Assembly: GCA_003550305.1 (NCBI GenBank)
Contig: QKYT01000227.1
Location: 79,878 to 143,877, forward strand
DNA length: 64,000 nucleotides
Source: Glomus cerebriforme
Taxonomy: Eukaryota; Glomeromycota; Glomeromycetes; Glomerales; Glomeraceae
Direction of reading: 5' to 3'
Position numbers and translations under genes: made by a program. Shown here one piece after another: positions 24,326-34,621 of this stretch (positions are counted from its first letter, which is position 1; every line of letters begins with the position of its first letter). A model generated the notes under the pieces. The model saw only the letters and a list, made by a program, of their open reading frames with translations. It did no database searches and had not been told where the DNA came from.

Positions 24326-26445
24326 ATGAATTTTATTATTAAACCATCCGGCAAATTATCCCATTCGTTTATCATTTTTATTACTTTAATAGTATGGAGC
24401 ATCCTCACCATTGAAACCGTGGATTCAGCAGTGAATGGTGAGCTCAAAGGATCACGTGAATTTCATATTTGGTAAATCACATGATTAATTTTATTTTTCT
24501 ATCTTTAGATCCTATCTATAGCATTGTATCAAGTAATTTATGTGATCCAAACGTGAAGCAGGTAAAAGAAATTAAAAAAAAATCATTTCTTAATTTATAT
24601 TAAAGAATTTTCTATCTTCGTAGTATTCTGGCTATATAAAAGTCGATCAGTATACGAATCTTTTTTTTTGGTTTTTTGAATCACGAAATAAACCTAAAAC
24701 TTCTCCATTAACATTATGGTTAAATGGAGGTCCAGGATGCACTTCAATGGTGGGATTATTTCATGAAGTAGGCCCTTGTAGACCTTTAGTAGGAGGAGCA
24801 AATGTCGAAATAAATCCTGAAAGTTGGAATCAAGTTTCTAATATGTTATTTATTGATCAGGTAAACCCTTTCTTTTTAAAAATAATTTTATCATAAATGT
24901 AAACTCTAATCCATTCTTTTATTACAGCCTGCTAATGCAGGATTTTCATTTGGAGATAAAATCGTATCGACAACAGAACAAACTTCTTTAAGTTTATACA
25001 CTTTTTTACAAAAGTTCTTTGAAAAATTTCCAGAATATTCTAAACTGAAATTTTATATTTTTGGTGAATCTTATGCGGGACATTACAGTAGGTTCTAATC
25101 TTTTTAGATTATTCTCCATCTCAATCTATTTGTAGTAATAAACGTAAATTTCATTACATCATGTACATCCTATAGTTCCATCCCTTGCAAAATTGATAGA
25201 TGAAAACAATATCCTAATTGATTCGAAAAATTTGAAAGCAATTCCAATTAATCTTCAATCTATTGGAATTGGAAATGGTTGGATTGATTCTAAAACTTTA
25301 TAGTAAATATATTTTTTTTCAATTTTGCGATTTATCATATTATTCACATACATTTTAACTTATAGTTTTTAACTTTGTTTGACATATAGCCCGTCTTATC
25401 CGGATTTTGTAGAGTTTAATTCATGTAAGTTAGAACTTTCAATCGTTATTCTCAAGGAGTTATATTATGTAATATTGAAGTGTAACAATTATTAATAGAT
25501 GGTCCTGTACTAAATTCAAGTGAGATTGCTGCAATGCGATCATTATTGCCTGAATGTGAACTATTAAGTAAGCGTTTAACACATCCCAAATTTCAAGAAT
25601 TTTGCTAATAATTTAATAATTCATGATTGTTTTTTTTTTAAAAAAATTAACTCGGAATTTTCCTTATCAGTTGACCAATGTTATGCAACAGGAAATTTAA
25701 CTGATTGCGTACCACCAGAAGAATTTTGTATGAATATTCCTAATCATTATAATAATTCCGGATTAAGCGATTATGATGTTAGAACTTCAGCTGAATTACC
25801 ACAAGACTATATGTTTTATTTGTCTAAACCTGACGTAATGACTGCTATTGGAGCACAAAACCCCTTTAGTAATTGCTCAATGGATACATATGCACGTTTT
25901 TTCTTACAAGGTGATTTGTAAGTAAATTAGAAATTTTTTCTTCATGTGATTTAAATTGAAAATGAAAAGATACATTTATTTTATTCTTGATAATTTTTTA
26001 GTATTTTAACTCATAAGCCAGATATTGAATATCTTCTTAGCAGAGAATTTCCTGTTCTATTATATTACGGTGATGCCGATTTTATTTGTAACTGGTAAGT
26101 AGACAAACCATTTACGCGAATTTTTTTTTGTCAACTAACTTGCTCCTTTTTCTCTTTAGGTTCAGCGGAATAAACTTAATAAGTGTATTGATATGGCCCT
26201 TTCAAACCGAATTTAATAATGAACCATTGAAAAAATGGATAGTTGGTAATTATTTTGCTGGAGAAACTAAATCTTTTGATAAATTAACCTTTATTAGAGT
26301 TTATGGGGCAGGTCATACAGTTCCTTTATATCAACCCATAAATTCTTTAGATATGTTCACCAAATGGATTAATAATGAAACGTTGTTAACCGCAGATATA
26401 GGAACTAAAAGAAAGAGGAGAATAAATAAAAGGAGAATAGAATGA
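24326..26445 (+). CDS. Serine carboxypeptidase (S10 family), tandem copy 1
   Basis: Ten exons encode 472 residues: 24326-24437, 24509-24561, 24624-24860, 24928-25087, 25176-25302, 25390-25424, 25499-25567, 25671-25917, 26002-26094, 26160-26445. Residues 1-36 form a signal peptide. The S10 substrate motif is [11 protein letters not shown] (Asn89; the usual second Ser is Thr here). The catalytic triad is intact: Ser182 in GESYAGHY, Asp371 in YYGDADF and His430 in GAGHTVP. Paired cysteines around residues 230-340 fit the family's disulfide-rich insert. The protein ends in a basic tail ([10 protein letters not shown]). S10 enzymes remove C-terminal residues at acidic pH in vacuoles or outside the cell; the compartment here is inferred only from the signal peptide. 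Intron positions and phases are identical in copies 2 and 3, so the cluster arose by tandem duplication of an intron-rich gene. Confidence 0.92.
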
Positions 26446-27285
26446 AGAGATAATTGTTGTATTTTTTTTTATTTATATCTCATGCGATTGATACTTAAAT
26501 ATTATGAAGATGACTACGTAATAACTCTGCATTATAATTTGTAAATTTCTATTATTTTTCGTACAATTCTCCATTATTCAATTATTTTCATTAATTTAAT
26601 TTTATCATTTTTTTTAATACTTTTGTACTATTAACATTCTTATCTTCGAGAATTATAATTTCATCATGTACATTTCATATTTGCGCGATGTATACTATTT
26701 AATAGGCAGGAAGAAAAAATGTAGGAACAAAAATGTCTCACCAGAAATCAATGTATAGAATGACAGTATCAAGTAGGCTCGGACAAAAAAAAAATAATAT
26801 TGTAGTTCGATGGTAAATATAGTAGAAGTAAATATTGAAATTAAATGTAATGCATTAATAGCACAGATTTTAGTGAAATAGGAATTAATTGCTAAAAATA
26901 AAAATCTAATATTAGATCGTTACCCACTTTGTGCAAGATCAGATATGGATACCATCACCTGAAATCTTCTTTATTGTGATGCATAGTTTTTGTTGTTACC
27001 ACTTACCATATATTATGAATTTATTCAAAGAATTCGATGCTTTATTTTGAATAATTTTTTGTTATTTTATTCTTTAAACTCAAAGTATCTGCTGAAATTC
27101 ATGATTTTCTATAGCTATTAGATTTATGATTATCTCTATTATTTATTATTTATAGTTTTTGTTACACAGTCGTCAATGACAAATTTTGTTGATCATGTAT
27201 TCCGAAATGAATATAACCAAATTCAAAAAATAGTTTATCCTTTTTTTTTCTTACCCGATATTCACATTCAATATATTAAGGAAGA
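26446..27285. other. Spacer between carboxypeptidase copies 1 and 2
   Basis: Holds the presumed 3' untranslated region of copy 1 and the promoter of copy 2. A T-rich stretch (CCTTTTTTTTTTCTTACCC) lies about 50 bp before the ATG at 27286; no clear TATA box was found. No other feature was seen. Confidence 0.5.
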
Positions 27286-29389
27286 ATGAATTTTATTATT
27301 AAAACGTTCGGCAAATTATCATATTTATTTATCATTTTTGTTACCTTAATGGTATGGTGCATCCTGACCATCGAAACCGTAGATGCAGCAGTACCGAATG
27401 GTGAGTTCAAAGAATCATATGAATTTCCAAGTTGTAGCACGTGATTTATTTATTTTTCTACCATAGATCCTATCTATAATATTATATCGAGTAACTTATG
27501 CGATCCAAACGTGAAGCAGGTAAAGAAACGAAGAAGAATTCATTTTTTTTTTAATTTTTAATTTATATGATTTATATCGAATATTAATTAAAGAATTTTC
27601 CAATAGTATTCCGGCTATATAAAAGTCGATCAGGTTACGAACATATTTTTTTGGTTTTTTGAATCGCGAAATAATCCTGAAACTTCTCCATTAACATTAT
27701 GGTTAAATGGAGGTCCGGGATGTTCTTCAATGATAGGATTATTCCAAGAAATGGGTCCTTGTAGATCTCTACTAGGAGGAACAGATGTCGAAGTATTTCC
27801 TGAAAGTTGGAATGAAGTTTCTAATTTGTTATTTGTTGATCAGGCAAATCCTTTTCTAAAAAAATATATATATATATATTATCGTAAATGTGCTAATTAT
27901 TTTATTACAGCCCGTTAATACAGGATTTTCATATGGAAATAAAATCGTATCGACGACAGAACAAGCATCTCTGGATTTATACACTTTTTTACAAAGATTC
28001 TTTGAAAAATTTCCAGAATATTCTAAAATGAATTTTCATATTTTTGGTGAATCTTATGCAGGACATTACAGTAAGTTTCTAAACCTTTAGATTATTCTTC
28101 ATCGCAATCTTTATATTAGTAATAACCGTAAATTTTACTACGCCACATACATTCTATAGTACCTTCTATTGCCAAATTGATAGATAAAAATAATATTTTA
28201 ATTAATTCGAAAAAGTTGAATGCAATCCCAATTAATCTTCAATCTGTTGGAATTGGAAATGGTTGGATTGATACTAAAATCTTATAGTAAATATTTTTTT
28301 CAATTTTACAATTTATCTGTATTATTTTACTTATAAATTTTGAATTTTGTTTAACATATAGCTCATCTTATCCGGATTTCGCGGAGTTTAATTCATGTAA
28401 GTTAGAACTTTCAATAATCGTTATAGTTATATTACAGTACGTAACATTGACATGGAAATTATCTTACTAGATAGCCCTGTTCTAAACGCAAGTGAAATTG
28501 CGGCAATGAGATCATCATTGCCTGAATGCGAACTATTAAGTAAGCATTTAACACGTCTCAATTTTCTTCGAGAGTTTTCTGCTAATCAACTCTAATTTTC
28601 CTTACCAGTTGACGATTGTTATACATCAGGGAATTCGGCTGATTGCGTGTCAGCATATCATTTTTGTTCATATGAAGTTTATTTTCATTATTTTAATTCC
28701 GGATTAAGCGTTTATGATGTTAGAACTACAACTGATGTACCGGGTGATTACATGCTTTATTTGGCTAAACCCGAAGTATTGACTGCCATTGGTGCACAAA
28801 AAAAATTTATTAATTGTTCGGTAGCCATTGATCATGATTTTATCAATAAAGGTGATTTGTAAGTAAATTAAAGTTGATTTTTTTTTATGTAATTTAAATC
28901 GAAAAGAAATAATCATTTGTTTATTATTTGATAATTTTTAGTATTCGTTCTCATAAGATAGATCTTGAATATCTTCTTAACAGAGAATTTCCTGTTTTAT
29001 TATATTACGGGGATGCCGATTTTATTTGCGACTGGTAAGAAAACAAAACATTCCCGCAAACCTTTTTTTTGTCAACTTAATTTCTCCTTTTTCTCTTTAG
29101 GTTCAGTGGAATAAACTTAATAAAGTCATTGTTATGGCCTTTTCAATCCGAATTTAATAATGCACCAATGAAACAATGGATAGTTGGTAATTATTTTGCC
29201 GGAGAAACTAAGACTTTTGATAAATTAACATTTATTAGAGTTTATGAAGCAGGTCACAAAGTTCCTGCTTATCAACCCATAAATTCTTTAGAAATGTTTA
29301 CTAAATGGATCAATAATGAAGCGTTGATAACCGCAGATATAGGAACTAAAAGAAAGAGGAGAATAAATAAGAGAAGAATAAAACAATGA
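27286..29389 (+). CDS. Serine carboxypeptidase (S10 family), tandem copy 2, with a GC-AG intron
   Basis: Ten exons encode 475 residues: 27286-27400, 27467-27519, 27607-27843, 27911-28070, 28160-28286, 28362-28396, 28471-28539, 28609-28858, 28942-29034, 29101-29389. Exon lengths match copy 1 except exons 1, 8 and 10 (+3 each). It has a signal peptide, [11 protein letters not shown], Ser183 in GESYAGHY, Asp373 in YYGDADF and His432 in EAGHKVP, so the enzyme should be active. It ends in the same basic tail as copy 1. The donor of intron 3 is CAG|GCAAAT where copies 1 and 3 have CAG|GTAA; retaining this intron would add a stop before the nucleophile. The paralogue comparison makes the exon model firm. 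Confidence 0.92.
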
Positions 29390-30258
29390 GATCACATTAT
29401 TTTGATTATTTAATTTTTTATTTTCTATATTGTTATTATCCTTAATTATAACATATTTTTTTTCTGTAATCAAAAATTAATAAAAAAATGGTTTTTATTT
29501 TAGCGCACGTAAAATTTATTGACACAAATTAAATTTAAAATTTACTAATGCATATAATTTAAGTCCATAATTAATACAATTAGTAATCCACATTTATTCA
29601 CATGATTTTCACACATTAAAGATACGCCAAAGGTACTTTCAATTCATTTTACCTAATTCATCTAAATTAGAAGTTGGTTCAATAACTTCAAAAAATATTA
29701 ATAAAATTTGTTTTGATTTTAAAAAATAATGCATCGTCATTGAAATTTATTTTCTCAAACGCAAACTCAGAATGGTTGATAGTTTATTATGGAAAAGAAC
29801 ATATGTTGCATCACTTTTATCTAATGTCAAACATTAATCGCAAGAAATGTTACGATATCAAGATATTTTATTCAAAGAATATTGATGTATTTTGACAATT
29901 ATGACCAAAATCGAAACTTTATTTTTGTGTTCAATGTTCAAACTTAGAATTGCGTAATTTATTATAGAATTTCTTATATTGCAGAATAGTTTTCCTCATT
30001 CTCCAAGTAAAATCATCTTAAAATTTGTTCTTTATAACTTAATTAGATAATAGAATATCATCAATAACGCTTTTTTTTAATAAAGTACCAATTGACAAAA
30101 ATCACGCGATTTAGCAAAAAAATCAGTGCGGAAAAAAATTATTATGCAACATAAGATATAAGATTTTTTCACTCTAATGATATTTTTCATCCGAGCCGTT
30201 CCGAGCATAAACAAGACAGTAATAAGACCATTATGGCAGAAAAAAATACACTTTCTGA
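29390..30258. other. Spacer between copy 2 and the hAT element
   Basis: Contains the presumed 3' untranslated region of copy 2 and sequence without recognisable features. The open frame 29713-29895 (60 codons) has no support. The last eight bases before the element, CTTTCTGA, form its target duplication. Confidence 0.5.
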
Positions 30259-31047
30259 CAGTGTTCGGAAATGACCTGGTCATTTGACCTTTTTTCGGAT
30301 TATGAGTCATTTGGTCAAAGGATTATGAATCCTTTGTCCTNTGTCATTTCANAAATGACNNAANNNNCAAATGCCAAATGATCAAGTGTCATTTGACTGT
30401 CATTTACATCATTTGTCATTTGATCATTTGGTCATTATTTTTTTATACAGAGTAAACTAAATGTCTACATGTTACACAACAATTTTTTAATTAGATAGAA
30501 GATGGGTGGCAGTAGGTAAAGATGATGCTGCAANNNNNNNNNNNNNNNNNNNNNNNNNNNNNNNNNNNNNNNNNNNNNNNNNNNNNNNNNNNNNNNNNNN
30601 NNNNNNNNNNNNNNNNNNNNNNNNNNNNNNNNNNNNNNNNNNNNNNNNNNNNNNNNNNNNNNNNNNNNNNNNNNNNNNNNNNNNNNNNNNNNNNNNNNNN
30701 NNNNNNNNNNNNNNNNNNNNNNNNNNNNNNNNNNNNNNNNNNNNNNNNNNNNNNNNNNNNNNNNNNNNNNNNNGAAATTTATGTTTAATACATGCCTTAT
30801 TACATACAAATTGCAAAATTACTATTTTGAAATAGTAACATTATATCACGTGATCCAACAAATACATGCTTCTTTTAAAACTTTTTTTGTTACATATATT
30901 AATCAAATTTTTTAAAACTATTTGATATTATTATTTATGAATAAATAACATAAGTAATAAAATCTTACATAATATACAATATTAGTCAAATGACAAATGA
31001 CGTGTCATTTGAATCATTTGTCATTTCAAATCATTTGCCGAACACTG
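30259..31047. mobile_element. Non-autonomous hAT-type element
   Basis: The ends are inverted repeats CAGTGTTCGG (30259) and CCGAACACTG (31047), flanked by a perfect 8-bp direct repeat CTTTCTGA (30251-30258 and 31048-31055). An 8-bp target duplication with a CAGTG-type terminus is diagnostic of the hAT superfamily. Both subterminal regions are packed with ATTTGTCATTTGATCATTTGG-like motifs on both strands, as expected of transposase-binding repeats. The visible interior, including the flanks of the 240-N gap at 30534-30773, shows no transposase frame, so the copy is probably non-autonomous. It sits between carboxypeptidase copies 2 and 3. Confidence 0.85.
30534..30773. other. Assembly gap (240 N)
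   Basis: A run of 240 unresolved bases inside the hAT element. Internal repeats or a hairpin-prone interior probably caused the gap; the true length may differ. Confidence 0.95.
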
Positions 31048-31274
31048 CTTTCTGACATATTATAGTTTGACGGAAGTGTCAATGAAAATATTGGAGACGA
31101 AAGTTCCAGAATAAACAGAATTTAATATATCAGTAATACGATGCATCATATTTAAATATAGTTCTTTAACCACTTAAATATTGTAATCATTTCTAAAAAT
31201 AGCATCTCCAAATTCTGTACCAGGTAAAAAAAAAATGTGGTAACTTTCTTTTTTATTTTAGTAGAGATTTAAAA

Positions 31275-31455
31275 GAAAAATTAAAATCGAAAATGGAAGG
31301 GTATCTCCTCTTTCAATTTTTTTTTTTTTTTTTTGATATTAAAAATAAAATCAAAATGGAAGAGTACTTCCTCTTTTGATTTTTTTTTTCGATAAAAAAT
31401 TGGTACAGTACAAAAAAGATAAATCAAAAATGGAAGGTGAACTCTCTGAATTAAC
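31275..31455. repeat. Three imperfect tandem repeats upstream of copy 3
   Basis: AAAATCGAAAATGGAAG..ATCTCCTCTTTCAATTTTTT at 31275, AAAATCAAAATGGAAG..TTCCTCTTTTGATTTTTT at 31348 and AAATCAAAAATGGAAG..ACTCTCTGAATT at 31420 are variants of one unit of about 70 bp. Each unit can fold on itself (ATCAAAA..TTTTGAT). It lies 180-360 bp before the start of copy 3, so a regulatory role is possible but unsupported. Confidence 0.6.
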
Positions 31456-31582
31456 AGATAATCATATGATAATCAATTTGATATAAAAAATAATTTAACC
31501 ACTCGAAAACCTTTACTTATAAAAAAACACCATGTTATATAAATTATAATATTCCCATGAAACTATGACATAAAAATTAAAT

Positions 31583-31590
31583 ATATAAAG
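31583..31590 (+). promoter_or_regulatory. Likely TATA box of carboxypeptidase gene 3
   Basis: TATATAAAG at 31583 lies 52 bp before the ATG at 31635. A comparable TATATATAAAAGGACTT stands before the decayed carboxypeptidase on the minus strand near 46095, which supports it as a promoter element retained between paralogues. Confidence 0.5.
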
Positions 31591-31634
31591 GCCTTGAGTT
31601 TTTCCAATTAAATATTTTCACAACTTCAAATAAA

Positions 31635-33656
31635 ATGAATTTTATAGTCCAATCAGTCTATTTATTTATTGTTTTCATAATATTGCACTTGACAACCATT
31701 GAAGATGCAGCGAAAGGTGGTGTAACTTGACAATTTTGCGTAATTCGCGTGACTAATTTTCATTTTTTTTTTACTTTAGATCCTATCTATAACATTGTAT
31801 CGAGCAATTTATGCGATCCAAACGTGAGACAGGTAAAGGAATGAAAAAGAATCCTTTCTTAATATATATAGAATATTAATTAAAGAATTATTAATCTTTT
31901 TAGTATTCCGGCTATATAAAGATAAATCAGTACACGAACGTTTTTTTTTGGTTTTTTGAATCGCGAAATAATCCTAAAACTTCTCCATTAACATTATGGT
32001 TAACTGGAGGTCCAGGATGTTCTTCAATGGTAGGATTATTTCACGAAATAGGACCTTGTAGACCTTCAGATGGAGGAATAAATATCAAAGAACGTCCTGA
32101 AAGTTGGAATGAAGTTTCTAATTTGTTATTTATTGATCAGGTAACTCTTTTTCTGAAATATATATATATATATATTACTGTAAATATGTAATTAATTCTT
32201 TTATTATAGCCCGTTGATTCAGGATTTTCATTTGGAGATAAACTTGTATCGACGACAGGACATACATCTCTGGATTTATACACTTTTTTACAAAGATTTT
32301 TTGAAAAATTTCCAGAATATTCTAAAATGAATTTTCATATTTTCGGTGATTCTTACGCAGGACATTACAGTAAATTTCTGAAAATATTTGATTGTTTCAA
32401 TATTTCTTCATCGCAATCTATATTTGTATAATAACTTAAAATTTTATTGCACCACACACTTTCTATAGTACCTTCTATTGCAAAATTGATAGATGAAAAT
32501 AACATTTTAATTAAATCAAATTATTTGAAAGCAATTCCAATTAAACTCCGATCTATTGGAATTGGAAATGGTTGGATTGATCCTAAAACAACATTGTAAA
32601 TATTCTTTACGATTTGAATTCATCACTTAGATATTGCATTTTAACTCTCAATTCCTTTTTTTTTTGACACGTAGAAAATCTTATCCAGATTACTTAGAAT
32701 TTAATTCATGTAAATTGTGTAACGATTTAGAAACTTACAATTACTCAATTTATAATATTAACGTTTTTTTTATATTTATTTATTTATTAGATGGCCCTAA
32801 ACTAAATTCAAGTGAACTTGCGATGATGCGTTCAGAGTTGCCTGAATGCTTACAGTTGGGTAAGCGTTTAACTTTTCTTCGTGCATTGCTGCGTATAATT
32901 CTTTTATTGAGAAAATAACATCAATTTTTCCTCATCAGTTGATAACTGTTATACAACAGGGACTTTAACTGATTGCGTATTAATAGAAGACCATTGTATC
33001 GTTGATACTTCTAAATATCTTTCGTTCTTTAAAAATTCCGGATTAAATCCTTTTGATATTAGAACTACAGCCGATTTACCACATGAATATACGTTTTATT
33101 TGGCTAAACCTGAAATAATGGCAGCTATTGGAGCACAAAAAAATTATACTGATTGTTCAGATGATATTTTTCAACGTTTTTACTATCAGGGTGATTTGTA
33201 AGTAAATTAATAAATTGTGATTTAAATCCAAATATTTTGATTTAATTTTTGATAATTTTAATAGAGTGAGAAGTTATAAGTCAGCAATTGAATATCTTCT
33301 TAACAAGGAATTCCCTGTACTATTATATCATGGTGATGCTGATTTTATTTGTAATTGGTGAGAAAATTATATTCTCATTTTTTTCGCAAACTTTCTTTTT
33401 TATCAATTAACCTGTTTTTTCTTTTAGGTTTAGTGGAAGAGAATTAGCAAATGCATTGATATGGCCCTTCCAATCCGAATTTAAAGATGCTCCAACAGAA
33501 CAATGGATAGTTCATAATAAACCTGCTGGAGAAATTAAATCTTTTGATAAATTAAAATTTGTAAGAATTTATGGAGCAGGTCACGAAGCTCCTTTTTATC
33601 AACCCGTAAATTCTTTAGAAATGTTTAGTAAATGGATTAATAATGAGGCAAAATAG
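31635..33656 (+). CDS. Serine carboxypeptidase-like protein, tandem copy 3, altered substrate-binding residues
   Basis: Ten exons encode about 447 residues: 31635-31716, 31780-31832, 31904-32140, 32210-32369, 32469-32595, 32675-32709, 32791-32859, 32939-33197, 33265-33357, 33428-33656. Exon 1 may instead end at 31719 (an in-phase alternative donor that adds one residue). The signal peptide is shorter than in copies 1 and 2. The triad is present: Ser172, Asp365 in YHGDADF and His424 in GAGHEAP. Two positions that bind the substrate's C-terminal carboxylate in this family are changed: [11 protein letters not shown] has Thr79 for Asn, and GDSYAGHY has Asp171 for Glu. The basic C-terminal tail of copies 1 and 2 is missing; the protein stops at WINNEAK. 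It is probably a folded secreted S10 protein with changed or weak exopeptidase specificity. Confidence 0.88.
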
Positions 33657-34621
33657 GAGAATATAGTGAAGGAGTTAGTTTGTTTATACTCAATTTTTTG
33701 AATACTTGCGATTCCGAACCTGTAAATAATACTAACAATGCAATTATAATTTATGATTATTAATATACAGTATACGTATATTTATTTATTTATTAAAAAT
33801 AATTTTGAATATTTTAAAAATTGCCGATCGAAATTAATGTTTTAATTAAGTTGTGATAAACTTCTGAAACATTCTTGACGGTAAAACAATAGTAATAATA
33901 TCATAATATTGTTTCTTCTTTTAATAACTTTTTTGTTTTTAATAAATAGCTAGTCTAGTGTACATGAGTTCTTCTGAGCTACAAAAAATATACCGTTTAT
34001 ACACTTATTATCTAATTCTGATAAAGGAACCTTCAATATTAAAACTCTGTATACCGATTTGAAACATTTCAAAGTTTCCGCTTTCGCTATAAAAAATTTT
34101 ATGTTATATTATATTTCCATCTCCACGAATCTGCTGCATGATCGGCAAAATTTAATAAAACAGATCGACAAAAGTTCGGAATTCTAAAGATCGTCCCGTT
34201 TTTTTGTTTCTATCTAAGGAAATAATTAATTACCTTTTTTGGACACAATAACCTTTTTTAATAACAAATTGACTCACAAAAAAAAGGCTTGTGAACTCCA
34301 TTAAGCAAAATAATGAAAGCATATTCAGATACAATGAAAAATAGAAAAAAACCTTATCTTAATTATCTTAAAAACCAAAAAGAGAAGCTTTGTTATCAAT
34401 CTTTTCGATCTTCTTTTTTTTAAAAAAAAAAAATGTCTATAAAACTAGCATTAAATCAAAATTTCTCGGAAGTTTCATAATTATTAAGAGGTTTTAAGAG
34501 CTTCCATATTAATTTATTATAAACTGATTGGTTATTTTTTTCTTTCACTCAAAGGCACACTCTAATTTGTACTTAAAGTTCATTACCAAATCTAAACGTT
34601 TTCGTAAATATTAACATAAAA
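33657..34621. other. Intergenic region before the sacsin-like gene
   Basis: No gene or element was recognised. It must contain the 3' end of carboxypeptidase copy 3 and the promoter of the next gene. No convincing TATA box stands near 34622; a T/A tract (TTTTTTTTAAAAAAAAAAAA) lies at about 34417. Confidence 0.5.
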
